A stretch of 64,000 nt of DNA from Globisporangium splendens (Eukaryota; Oomycota; Peronosporomycetes; Pythiales; Pythiaceae): positions 90,104 through 154,103 of the forward strand of contig VFIW01000099.1 in NCBI GenBank assembly GCA_006386115.1, in the 5' to 3' direction. The first letter of the stretch is position 1. Each line of letters starts with the position of its first letter. A model generated the notes under the pieces. It made no database searches, had not been told where the DNA came from, and saw nothing but the letters and a program-made list of their open reading frames with translations. Positions 10,863-18,587 of this stretch are shown here, in pieces. A program made the translations under genes and the position numbers.

Positions 10863-12780
10863 TGCAACTGACCGGCAAAAGTGAACTCCGACAACTTCAA
10901 CCACCTTGGCATCGCTCAAAATTTCAGATGAGGTGCGTGCCCGACAAGGACAACAGGACCGTGTCGTTGTCCCGCTGTCTGTCTTGAGGCGTGTCCGACC
11001 GCCAGTCACTCACAACGCACAACGCCTTGACAGCTCGACCGTTGTTCTCTCTCTCTACCACATCAAGCACGCACATTCGCTTCCGAAAACACGACAGTAC
11101 TGTATGGCGGTGCTTCGCAGCGAGTGTTTCTTCAGTTTCACCTGTCACCAGAACGACAGTGGCTGACCCCCTTGACTCTTTCTTTGGCTTCGCATCACTC
11201 CGCTCCTCTCACAGACATGAACCACCACTGCTCTCACACTCGGCCTCACTTTACAATTTGCACTCGTCTTCGCACTCAGCTACAAAGTCACCGCCGTCCA
11301 AGCAGCTCTTGCACTGACACCAGAAGACATGGCCAACAAAGATATTGAAGCCGCCGCCACCCCAGGCTACGACGCCTACGCCTCGCCCAAGGTCGTCGAC
11401 GGCGAGATCCAAGACGGCGAAAGACAGCCCAAACAGGGAGCCTCCGTGATCCAGCTCCTGCTCATCGCCATGCCGCGTATGGCCATCCAGATGACCTGGT
11501 CGGCTCAGTGGGCCGCCCTCGGACCGTACCTCGGCACCATGCTCCCCAAGTACGCCGTGCAGCTCACGCAAGTCATCGGACCTGCCACGGGTATCATCGC
11601 TGGACCTGCCGTCGGCGTGTTCAGTGATCGCAGCACGAACCCGTGGGGTCGTCGTCGTCCGTTCCTCTTCATCGCCTCCATCACCAGTGTGATCTGCTGG
11701 ATCCTCATGGGGTTCACGCGCCAGATCGGTGAAGCCTTGGGCGACTACGGCTCGGGAAAGGACGGCGAGCCGACCCACCGTCCGTGGACCGCCTTCTTCA
11801 CCGTCTTCTTCTACGCCTGGATGGACATCACCGTGAACGTCGTGCAGACGCCCACGTTCTTGATGATCTCGGACTTTGCTGGCGACCGTCAGACGCTCGG
11901 TGCGTCCATCGGTCAGGGCTGGTCCACGCTCGGCTCCATCATGGTCGCAGGCTACATCTACATCTTCGGCGCGGCCCACAAGACGCTCGGCTGGTTCTTG
12001 GCCATGCTCTCAGCGTTCATGATGGTGACCGTGGCGATCTCGTGCATCGCCGCGAAAGAGACGCCTCTGAGCAAGGACGCTGTGGCCAAGACCACTGCGT
12101 GGGACCAGATCAAGGTGGCGTTCGGCTCCATCATCAAGGGTCTCATGACGCTCCCTGGTTCGCTCATCGCCTACTGCGTCGTCTTCTTCTGCGTCGAGTA
12201 CGGCTACACGGCGTACAACGGCAACAAGGGTCAGTTCTTCGGCTTTGAGGTGTACGACGGTGAGGCCACCGGTGCTGATGCTTGTGGTGACGACTGCACC
12301 AAGGCGCAAGACGACTACAACCACGGCGTGAGTGTCGCCGGCGGATCCACGGATCTCATCTTCAACATCGTCGGGTACTTGTTCTCGTGGGCGATCCCGT
12401 TCCTCGTCAAGAAGTTTGGTGCCAAGTGGGTGTTGATCGTCAGTCTGATCCCACAGTCGCTGCTCATGGTCATGGCGTTCACCAAGGTTGTGGCGATCGA
12501 CGTGCTCATCGTCGTGCTCACCACCATGTCTCAGACCATCGTGTTTGCGCTCTTGGTGCCGATCGTCGTGCACGTGTTCGGATCTGATGTGGAGATTGGG
12601 ATGTACGTGGGTGCGCTCAACTCTGCGCAGTGCTTCGGCCAGTTGCTCAACTTCATCATCGGCGCTGCGCTCGTGGAGACGTCGATGGGCTACAAGTTGC
12701 CGGTGTTCATCGGTGGTGTGATGAGTTTCGCGGGTGTCATCATCGCTCTCTTCTTCCTCAAGATCAAGATGTACACGATG
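10863..12780. repeat. Dyad A inverted repeat, right arm (1,918 bp)
   Basis: Mirror image of 7586-9503. It includes gene 4 up to, but not including, its stop codon, and 466 bp of its upstream region. Immediately beyond the last sense codon the two copies become unrelated. Confidence 0.95.
11246..11261 (+). promoter_or_regulatory. Inr+FPR core promoter of transporter gene 4
   Basis: TCACTTTACAATTTGC lies 83 bases upstream of the ATG at 11329 and is the mirror copy of the gene 3 promoter. Confidence 0.75.
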
Positions 12781-12783
12781 TAG
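11329..12783 (+). CDS. Sucrose-transporter-like MFS protein, gene 4 (right arm of dyad A)
   Basis: An intron-less 484-residue GPH/SLC45-type sugar transporter, identical in protein sequence to gene 3. Its domains are a 40-residue hydrophilic N-terminus, about 12 membrane segments, the SDRSTNPWGRRRPF loop near residue 100, and a cysteine-containing loop (ADACGDDCTK) before the C-terminal half. It ends in LKIKMYTM followed by TAG. It is divergent to gene 3 across a 1.36-kb spacer and convergent with gene 5. The near-perfect identity with gene 3 in both CDS and promoter predicts that the two are expressed alike unless the one-sided spacer element matters. Confidence 0.93.
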   Translation: MANKDIEAAATPGYDAYASPKVVDGEIQDGERQPKQGASVIQLLLIAMPRMAIQMTWSAQWAALGPYLGTMLPKYAVQLTQVIGPATGIIAGPAVGVFSDRSTNPWGRRRPFLFIASITSVICWILMGFTRQIGEALGDYGSGKDGEPTHRPWTAFFTVFFYAWMDITVNVVQTPTFLMISDFAGDRQTLGASIGQGWSTLGSIMVAGYIYIFGAAHKTLGWFLAMLSAFMMVTVAISCIAAKETPLSKDAVAKTTAWDQIKVAFGSIIKGLMTLPGSLIAYCVVFFCVEYGYTAYNGNKGQFFGFEVYDGEATGADACGDDCTKAQDDYNHGVSVAGGSTDLIFNIVGYLFSWAIPFLVKKFGAKWVLIVSLIPQSLLMVMAFTKVVAIDVLIVVLTTMSQTIVFALLVPIVVHVFGSDVEIGMYVGALNSAQCFGQLLNFIIGAALVETSMGYKLPVFIGGVMSFAGVIIALFFLKIKMYTM

Positions 12784-13641
12784 AGCGTGTTCTGTCGTGA
12801 CTGTGTTTGTGCATGTTTTTTCTTGCCTCGTTTCTGCTTGGGTTGACGTTTATGAAGTGTGGTCGACAGTAGCTCTTGGGCTAATCTGAAATGCAACACC
12901 CTCACTTTTGCTTTGCTGACTAGGCGTATTGGTTTGGACTCATATCAATCGACGCCACTTTCCCTCTGAACGGCACCTACACAATGTCAACATCCTGCTC
13001 CATGCACTGCGAATGGCACTGCTTGTGCCCAGCTCCACCGATCTCGTGGCTAGAGAGCTTTTTTTGCGCACACCGAAGGTGTCCAACTGTGCGTAACGCA
13101 CTAGTAACCCATTTCCTTACTGCAGCACAACGGCCACATAACTTGTCGCTGACAACAAATTTAACAAACCTTTCCAGAAGCACTTCACTGACCTCAGATA
13201 CGATCTTGTCAGTCTGTTCCACCAAGTCCCCATATATCATTAATCGGTTCTTCGACCAGTCAGCCATGTCAGTGTTCTCCCCCTCAAGCAGTGGCACGCA
13301 TCTCCCTAATGCCGTAGCACAACCAAACTCGAGCGCGCCTCAGTGGACGGTATCACACATCACAGGCGTTTGTGTCCAGTGTAGTGCATGCAGTAGAGTG
13401 GATCCCTCGCATTTATTTGAAACCTCATGACGACTTCGTGGGCCGACGTACCAAATCTCCTGATCGCTTGTAAGAATGAAACAACGTTGTCGATCCGAAC
13501 CGAGCGTTTACGTAGGTTGTTAATTGCAGACTAAAGCATAAAACAAACAAATTGAGACACTGACAACAACCTAACGAAACGCAACTTATCCAGCACAACT
13601 TCAAACACACATAAGAAAACAAGTCTGGACTTCTGCCTGGC
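12784..13641. other. Intergenic region between convergent transporters 4 and 5
   Basis: About 860 bp. A minus-strand open frame (12977-13297, 106 codons) and an overlapping plus-strand frame have no motif I recognise. The 3' flank of gene 5 (about 13565-13620) shows faint, diverged similarity to that of gene 3 (about 7515-7560), as expected of old duplicates. Confidence 0.5.
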
Positions 13642-15096
13642 TCACATCGTGTACATCTTGATCTTGAGGAAGAAGAGAGCGATGATGACACCCGCGAAAC
13701 TCATCACACCACCGATGAACACCGGCAACTTGTAGCCCATCGACGTCTCCACAAGCGCAGCGCCGATGATGAAGTTGAGCAACTGGCCGAAGCACTGCGC
13801 AGAGTTGAGCGCACCCACGTACATCCCAATCTCCACATCAGATCCGAACACGTGCACGACGATCGGCACCAAGAGCGCAAACACGATGGTCTGAGACATG
13901 GTGGTGAGCACGACGATGAGCACGTCGATCGCCACAACCTTGGTGAACGCCATGACCATGAGCAGCGACTGTGGGATCAGACTGACGATCAACACCCACT
14001 TGGCACCAAACTTCTTGACGAGGAACGGGATCGCCCACGAGAACAAGTACCCGACGATGTTGAAGATGAGATCCGTGGATCCGCCGGCGACACTCACGCC
14101 GTGGTTGTAGTCGTCTTGCGCCTTGGTGCAGTCGTCACCACAAGCATCAGCACCGGTGGCCTCACCGTCGTACACCTCAAAGCCGAAGAACTGACCCTTG
14201 TTGCCGTTGTACGCCGTGTAGCCGTACTCGACGCAGAAGAAGACGACGCAGTAGGCGATGAGCGAACCAGGGAGCGTCATGAGACCCTTGATGATGGAGC
14301 CGAACGCCACCTTGATCTGGTCCCACGCAGTGGTCTTGGCCACAGCGTCCTTGCTCAGAGGCGTCTCTTTCGCGGCGATGCACGAGATCGCCACGGTCAC
14401 CATCATGAACGCTGAGAGCATGGCCAAGAACCAGCCGAGCGTCTTGTGGGCCGCGCCGAAGATGTAGATGTAGCCTGCGACCATGATGGAGCCGAGCGTG
14501 GACCAGCCCTGACCGATGGACGCACCGAGCGTCTGACGGTCGCCAGCAAAGTCCGAGATCATCAAGAACGTGGGCGTCTGCACGACGTTCACGGTGATGT
14601 CCATCCAGGCGTAGAAGAAGACGGTGAAGAAGGCGGTCCACGGACGGTGGGTCGGCTCGCCGTCCTTTCCCGAGCCGTAGTCGCCCAAGGCTTCACCGAT
14701 CTGGCGCGTGAACCCCATGAGGATCCAGCAGATCACACTGGTGATGGAGGCGATGAAGAGGAACGGACGACGACGACCCCACGGGTTCGTGCTGCGATCA
14801 CTGAACACGCCGACGGCAGGTCCAGCGATGATACCCGTGGCAGGTCCGATGACTTGCGTGAGCTGCACGGCGTACTTGGGGAGCATGGTGCCGAGGTACG
14901 GTCCGAGGGCGGCCCACTGAGCCGACCAGGTCATCTGGATGGCCATACGCGGCATGGCGATGAGCAGGAGCTGGATCACGGAGGCTCCCTGTTTGGGCTG
15001 TCTTTCGCCGTCTTGGATCTCGCCGTCGACGACCTTGGGCGAGGCGTAGGCGTCGTAGCCTGGGGTGGCGGCGGCTTCAATGTCTTTGCTGACCAT
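13642..15096 (-). CDS. Sucrose-transporter-like MFS protein, gene 5 (left arm of dyad B)
   Basis: An intron-less 484-residue sugar transporter of the GPH/SLC45 type. It starts MVSKDIEAAATPGYDAYASP and from residue 4 onward is identical in protein to genes 3 and 4. The coding sequence ends in TGA, giving a third stop codon type among otherwise identical copies. A silent CTTGTGG variant near 13753 is shared with gene 6 and not with genes 3 and 4, so dyad partners resemble each other most. The 5' flank is unrelated to that of genes 3 and 4 apart from the core promoter design. Confidence 0.93.
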   Translation of the reverse strand: MVSKDIEAAATPGYDAYASPKVVDGEIQDGERQPKQGASVIQLLLIAMPRMAIQMTWSAQWAALGPYLGTMLPKYAVQLTQVIGPATGIIAGPAVGVFSDRSTNPWGRRRPFLFIASITSVICWILMGFTRQIGEALGDYGSGKDGEPTHRPWTAFFTVFFYAWMDITVNVVQTPTFLMISDFAGDRQTLGASIGQGWSTLGSIMVAGYIYIFGAAHKTLGWFLAMLSAFMMVTVAISCIAAKETPLSKDAVAKTTAWDQIKVAFGSIIKGLMTLPGSLIAYCVVFFCVEYGYTAYNGNKGQFFGFEVYDGEATGADACGDDCTKAQDDYNHGVSVAGGSTDLIFNIVGYLFSWAIPFLVKKFGAKWVLIVSLIPQSLLMVMAFTKVVAIDVLIVVLTTMSQTIVFALLVPIVVHVFGSDVEIGMYVGALNSAQCFGQLLNFIIGAALVETSMGYKLPVFIGGVMSFAGVIIALFFLKIKMYTM

Positions 15097-15330
15097 GATG
15101 CGCGATGATACTTGGTCGCAGTGGAGTAGCTGGCGAGTTTGGTGACTTGGTTGACTGTCGATTGGGGACTCGAAGGCAAATTGGGAAGTGAGCGCTTGTG
15201 AGAAGCGTGAGTATGAATCCAGACAGACACAGCAGAGTCAAGCCGAAGAGGGAAGTAAGTAAGACAGGACGCTGTGGCAATCTCTGGTGGTGAGTGTGAG
15301 AACATGGTTTGTTGAGGTATCTGCTAGGTA
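13645..15330. repeat. Dyad B inverted repeat, left arm (1,686 bp)
   Basis: This is the reverse complement of 16617-18302, with matched positions summing to 31947 throughout. I found one silent mismatch, 13980 versus 17967. It covers gene 5 without its stop codon plus 234 bp upstream. After a non-matching island (15331-15453), a second matching block follows at 15454-15520. Confidence 0.93.
15176..15191 (-). promoter_or_regulatory. Inr+FPR core promoter of transporter gene 5
   Basis: The minus strand reads TCACTTCCCAATTTGC, initiator plus FPR, 95 bases upstream of the ATG. It is mirrored exactly at 16756-16771. Confidence 0.75.
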
Positions 15331-15453
15331 GGTCAGTCTCGGCTGTCCTAGGGTACTGTAGTGTACACCCGCAAGAGGGCCGGGTTGGCCGAAGAGAGAT
15401 CACTCAGCAGTCAATGGAGCGGCCATAAGCTGGGCACCGCGTTGGCTGCATCT

Positions 15454-15520
15454 GAGCGACACTGGTGTACCTAGTTGAAATTTTGGCGTTGAAAGTGAGG
15501 GTTGAAGTTGACAAGATCGT
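15454..15520. repeat. Dyad B inverted repeat, outer block, left
   Basis: A 67-bp block that is the reverse complement of 16428-16494. It is separated from the main arm by 123 bp here and by 122 bp of unrelated sequence on the other side. It contains GAAATTTTGG and TTGAAGTTGA words that also occur, less well conserved, in the dyad A arm ends. Confidence 0.88.
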
Positions 15521-15596
15521 TTCGGTTACAGGATCGTACAGTACGTTGTCGAAGAATGGCTTGTGGGAGTTGGTGATGGGAAACGGTCATTCCGAT

Positions 15597-15632
15597 AGCT
15601 TATATCAGTAAATTGTGACAGATTTTATCTTT
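15597..15632 (-). promoter_or_regulatory. Copy 3 of conserved AAGATAAAATCT element
   Basis: The minus strand reads AAGATAAAATCT, then a short variable stretch, then TACTGATATAAGCTA. It lies about 500-540 bases upstream of gene 5 and points toward it. The other member of the dyad, gene 6, has no copy. It matches the 10763 copy at most positions. Confidence 0.5.
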
Positions 15633-15723
15633 GGTGTAAATATTGATGGGTATACTTACTACTTTATGTCAGAAAATTGACATCCGTCCACGTTTACATC
15701 AGTCATGGGAAAGTGCAGCAAAC

Positions 15724-15748
15724 ACTGCAACTGTGGTCAAAATTTCAG
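15724..15748 (+). promoter_or_regulatory. Shared spacer box, GCAACTGTGGTCAAAATTTC
   Basis: Second copy of the box at 9765-9789, with 21 of 25 bases matching. It has the same orientation and a similar distance from the left gene of its dyad. Confidence 0.4.
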
Positions 15749-16230
15749 CTTTTCTTCGTTCTGCCGTGCCAGCAACGTGCAGTCTCAAGCTTACTTCATT
15801 CGACATTCACTGAGCAGACCACTTGCTCTTCTTGACTTTGTTGCAAATGCAATTACAGAATTCGCAATCGTGTTTGGACCAGCCATAGCGTTAGTTTGAA
15901 GATTCGATGGTGGTGGACGGTAGTCCGCGCTCTCTCGTGCGATCGTGTCGTTGGTTTGGATGGATGGACAAGTCGTTATGGCTTACATTGTGACTCTCAC
16001 GGTTACTTCGACAAACAGGCAAATTAGCTCCGGTTAAAAGAAATGAAAGCAGTTCCCTGCCAAGGCACTTTCTATTGGAAACACTCTCTGATCGATCTTT
16101 TTTGCGGCAGTTGTACCTCAGTTGCTGTCCTCGCCTCCTTCAACTGAGATGTGGCTCGCTTGCACCCGCTTATCTGAACTCAGCGCACCGTCAAGTGTGC
16201 GGATACGACCAATGAGGGGAGCGGCAATTT

Positions 16231-16446
16231 TCACCAAGCAAATACCGCTTGATTAATCTGCGCACAAGAGCCCATGTTTTTACCAAACCTGCAAGATTCG
16301 CGAGCCTTTCCTTGTTCGACTTGCGAATTTTGAACCCAAGCATACAAAGCAACGCGCTTCGCGAAAGTACACTCGTCAGTGAAATGAACGTCCACCTCTT
16401 CATCAAAAACATACATCTGACCGACGAACGATCTTGTCAACTTCAA
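16231..16446 (-). pseudogene. Possible DDE transposase fragment
   Basis: A 71-codon minus-strand frame contains FDEEVDVHFTDECTFAKR, which has the look of the second-aspartate region of Tc1/mariner-like DDE transposases (hydrophobic stretch, then DE). The frame is not extended by a neighbouring open frame and would be a decayed remnant. The call rests on pattern only and could be chance. Confidence 0.25.
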
Positions 16447-16494
16447 CCCTCACTTTCAACGCCAAAATTTCAACTAGGTACACCAGTGTCGCTC
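16428..16494. repeat. Dyad B inverted repeat, outer block, right
   Basis: Mirror copy of 15454-15520. It is followed by 122 bp (16495-16616) unrelated to the equivalent 123 bp in the left arm, after which the main arm begins. Confidence 0.88.
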
Positions 16495-16616
16495 GATGTG
16501 CATCACACTACCTTTGTGTACAGGTTGATCCGTCATCTTGCGTGTCCAGACAACAGCTGTAGCAGACACTCGGAAGCAGACGAAGTTGTTCTGCTCTTCT
16601 CCTTCAATTGCTGTCA

Positions 16617-18302
16617 TACCTAGCAGATACCTCAACAAACCATGTTCTCACACTCACCACCAGAGATTGCCACAGCGTCCTGTCTTACTTACTTCCCTCT
16701 TCGGCTTGACTCTGCTGTGTCTGTCTGGATTCATACTCACGCTTCTCACAAGCGCTCACTTCCCAATTTGCCTTCGAGTCCCCAATCGACAGTCAACCAA
16801 GTCACCAAACTCGCCAGCTACTCCACTGCGACCAAGTATCATCGCGCATCATGGTCAGCAAAGACATTGAAGCCGCCGCCACCCCAGGCTACGACGCCTA
16901 CGCCTCGCCCAAGGTCGTCGACGGCGAGATCCAAGACGGCGAAAGACAGCCCAAACAGGGAGCCTCCGTGATCCAGCTCCTGCTCATCGCCATGCCGCGT
17001 ATGGCCATCCAGATGACCTGGTCGGCTCAGTGGGCCGCCCTCGGACCGTACCTCGGCACCATGCTCCCCAAGTACGCCGTGCAGCTCACGCAAGTCATCG
17101 GACCTGCCACGGGTATCATCGCTGGACCTGCCGTCGGCGTGTTCAGTGATCGCAGCACGAACCCGTGGGGTCGTCGTCGTCCGTTCCTCTTCATCGCCTC
17201 CATCACCAGTGTGATCTGCTGGATCCTCATGGGGTTCACGCGCCAGATCGGTGAAGCCTTGGGCGACTACGGCTCGGGAAAGGACGGCGAGCCGACCCAC
17301 CGTCCGTGGACCGCCTTCTTCACCGTCTTCTTCTACGCCTGGATGGACATCACCGTGAACGTCGTGCAGACGCCCACGTTCTTGATGATCTCGGACTTTG
17401 CTGGCGACCGTCAGACGCTCGGTGCGTCCATCGGTCAGGGCTGGTCCACGCTCGGCTCCATCATGGTCGCAGGCTACATCTACATCTTCGGCGCGGCCCA
17501 CAAGACGCTCGGCTGGTTCTTGGCCATGCTCTCAGCGTTCATGATGGTGACCGTGGCGATCTCGTGCATCGCCGCGAAAGAGACGCCTCTGAGCAAGGAC
17601 GCTGTGGCCAAGACCACTGCGTGGGACCAGATCAAGGTGGCGTTCGGCTCCATCATCAAGGGTCTCATGACGCTCCCTGGTTCGCTCATCGCCTACTGCG
17701 TCGTCTTCTTCTGCGTCGAGTACGGCTACACGGCGTACAACGGCAACAAGGGTCAGTTCTTCGGCTTTGAGGTGTACGACGGTGAGGCCACCGGTGCTGA
17801 TGCTTGTGGTGACGACTGCACCAAGGCGCAAGACGACTACAACCACGGCGTGAGTGTCGCCGGCGGATCCACGGATCTCATCTTCAACATCGTCGGGTAC
17901 TTGTTCTCGTGGGCGATCCCGTTCCTCGTCAAGAAGTTTGGTGCCAAGTGGGTGTTGATCGTCAGTTTGATCCCACAGTCGCTGCTCATGGTCATGGCGT
18001 TCACCAAGGTTGTGGCGATCGACGTGCTCATCGTCGTGCTCACCACCATGTCTCAGACCATCGTGTTTGCGCTCTTGGTGCCGATCGTCGTGCACGTGTT
18101 CGGATCTGATGTGGAGATTGGGATGTACGTGGGTGCGCTCAACTCTGCGCAGTGCTTCGGCCAGTTGCTCAACTTCATCATCGGCGCTGCGCTTGTGGAG
18201 ACGTCGATGGGCTACAAGTTGCCGGTGTTCATCGGTGGTGTGATGAGTTTCGCGGGTGTCATCATCGCTCTCTTCTTCCTCAAGATCAAGATGTACACGA
18301 TG
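16617..18302. repeat. Dyad B inverted repeat, right arm (1,686 bp)
   Basis: Mirror of 13645-15330, covering gene 6 up to its last sense codon and 234 bp upstream. Confidence 0.93.
16756..16771 (+). promoter_or_regulatory. Inr+FPR core promoter of transporter gene 6
   Basis: TCACTTCCCAATTTGC lies 95 bases upstream of the ATG at 16851. Confidence 0.75.
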
Positions 18303-18305
18303 TAA
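16851..18305 (+). CDS. Sucrose-transporter-like MFS protein, gene 6 (right arm of dyad B)
   Basis: An intron-less 484-residue GPH/SLC45-type transporter, identical in protein to gene 5 and, from residue 4 on, to genes 3 and 4. It has the SDRSTNPWGRRRPF loop near residue 100 and about 12 membrane segments. It carries one private silent change at 17967. Its stop is TAA and its 3' flank is unrelated to the others. It lies tail to tail with the GH81 gene, with 282 bp between the stop codons. Confidence 0.93.
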   Translation: MVSKDIEAAATPGYDAYASPKVVDGEIQDGERQPKQGASVIQLLLIAMPRMAIQMTWSAQWAALGPYLGTMLPKYAVQLTQVIGPATGIIAGPAVGVFSDRSTNPWGRRRPFLFIASITSVICWILMGFTRQIGEALGDYGSGKDGEPTHRPWTAFFTVFFYAWMDITVNVVQTPTFLMISDFAGDRQTLGASIGQGWSTLGSIMVAGYIYIFGAAHKTLGWFLAMLSAFMMVTVAISCIAAKETPLSKDAVAKTTAWDQIKVAFGSIIKGLMTLPGSLIAYCVVFFCVEYGYTAYNGNKGQFFGFEVYDGEATGADACGDDCTKAQDDYNHGVSVAGGSTDLIFNIVGYLFSWAIPFLVKKFGAKWVLIVSLIPQSLLMVMAFTKVVAIDVLIVVLTTMSQTIVFALLVPIVVHVFGSDVEIGMYVGALNSAQCFGQLLNFIIGAALVETSMGYKLPVFIGGVMSFAGVIIALFFLKIKMYTM

Positions 18306-18587
18306 GCTCATGCTTTGTTTTGCATGTCATAGCGTGCATAGACGGTGCCTGTCGAGGGGAGAAGGAGGACATTTGTGCGCAGTCTCTTTTTTGTCCACTC
18401 AAGGTGGACGTTTGTTGTGCAGGAAGTGGACAGTAGGATCCCTACTCTTTAAATTCAGTACATGTGGCTTTCTCACTTTCACTTTTATGATTCACGATTG
18501 CTTTGAACGCCTAGGAGAATGAACATCAAAACTGGAGCTACTGCTAAACAAACATTACGCATTTGCGTACTTGGCGATGGCAGCGCT

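Larger units (their letters stand above)
15521..16427. other. Unique spacer of dyad B
   Basis: About 0.9 kb between the arms. It carries a copy of the AAGATAAAATCT element (minus strand), the GCAACTGTGGTCAAAATTTC box (15724-15748), and on the minus strand an open frame (16231-16446) that includes VDVHFTDECTF and resembles a piece of a DDE-type transposase. No intact gene is seen. Confidence 0.55.
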
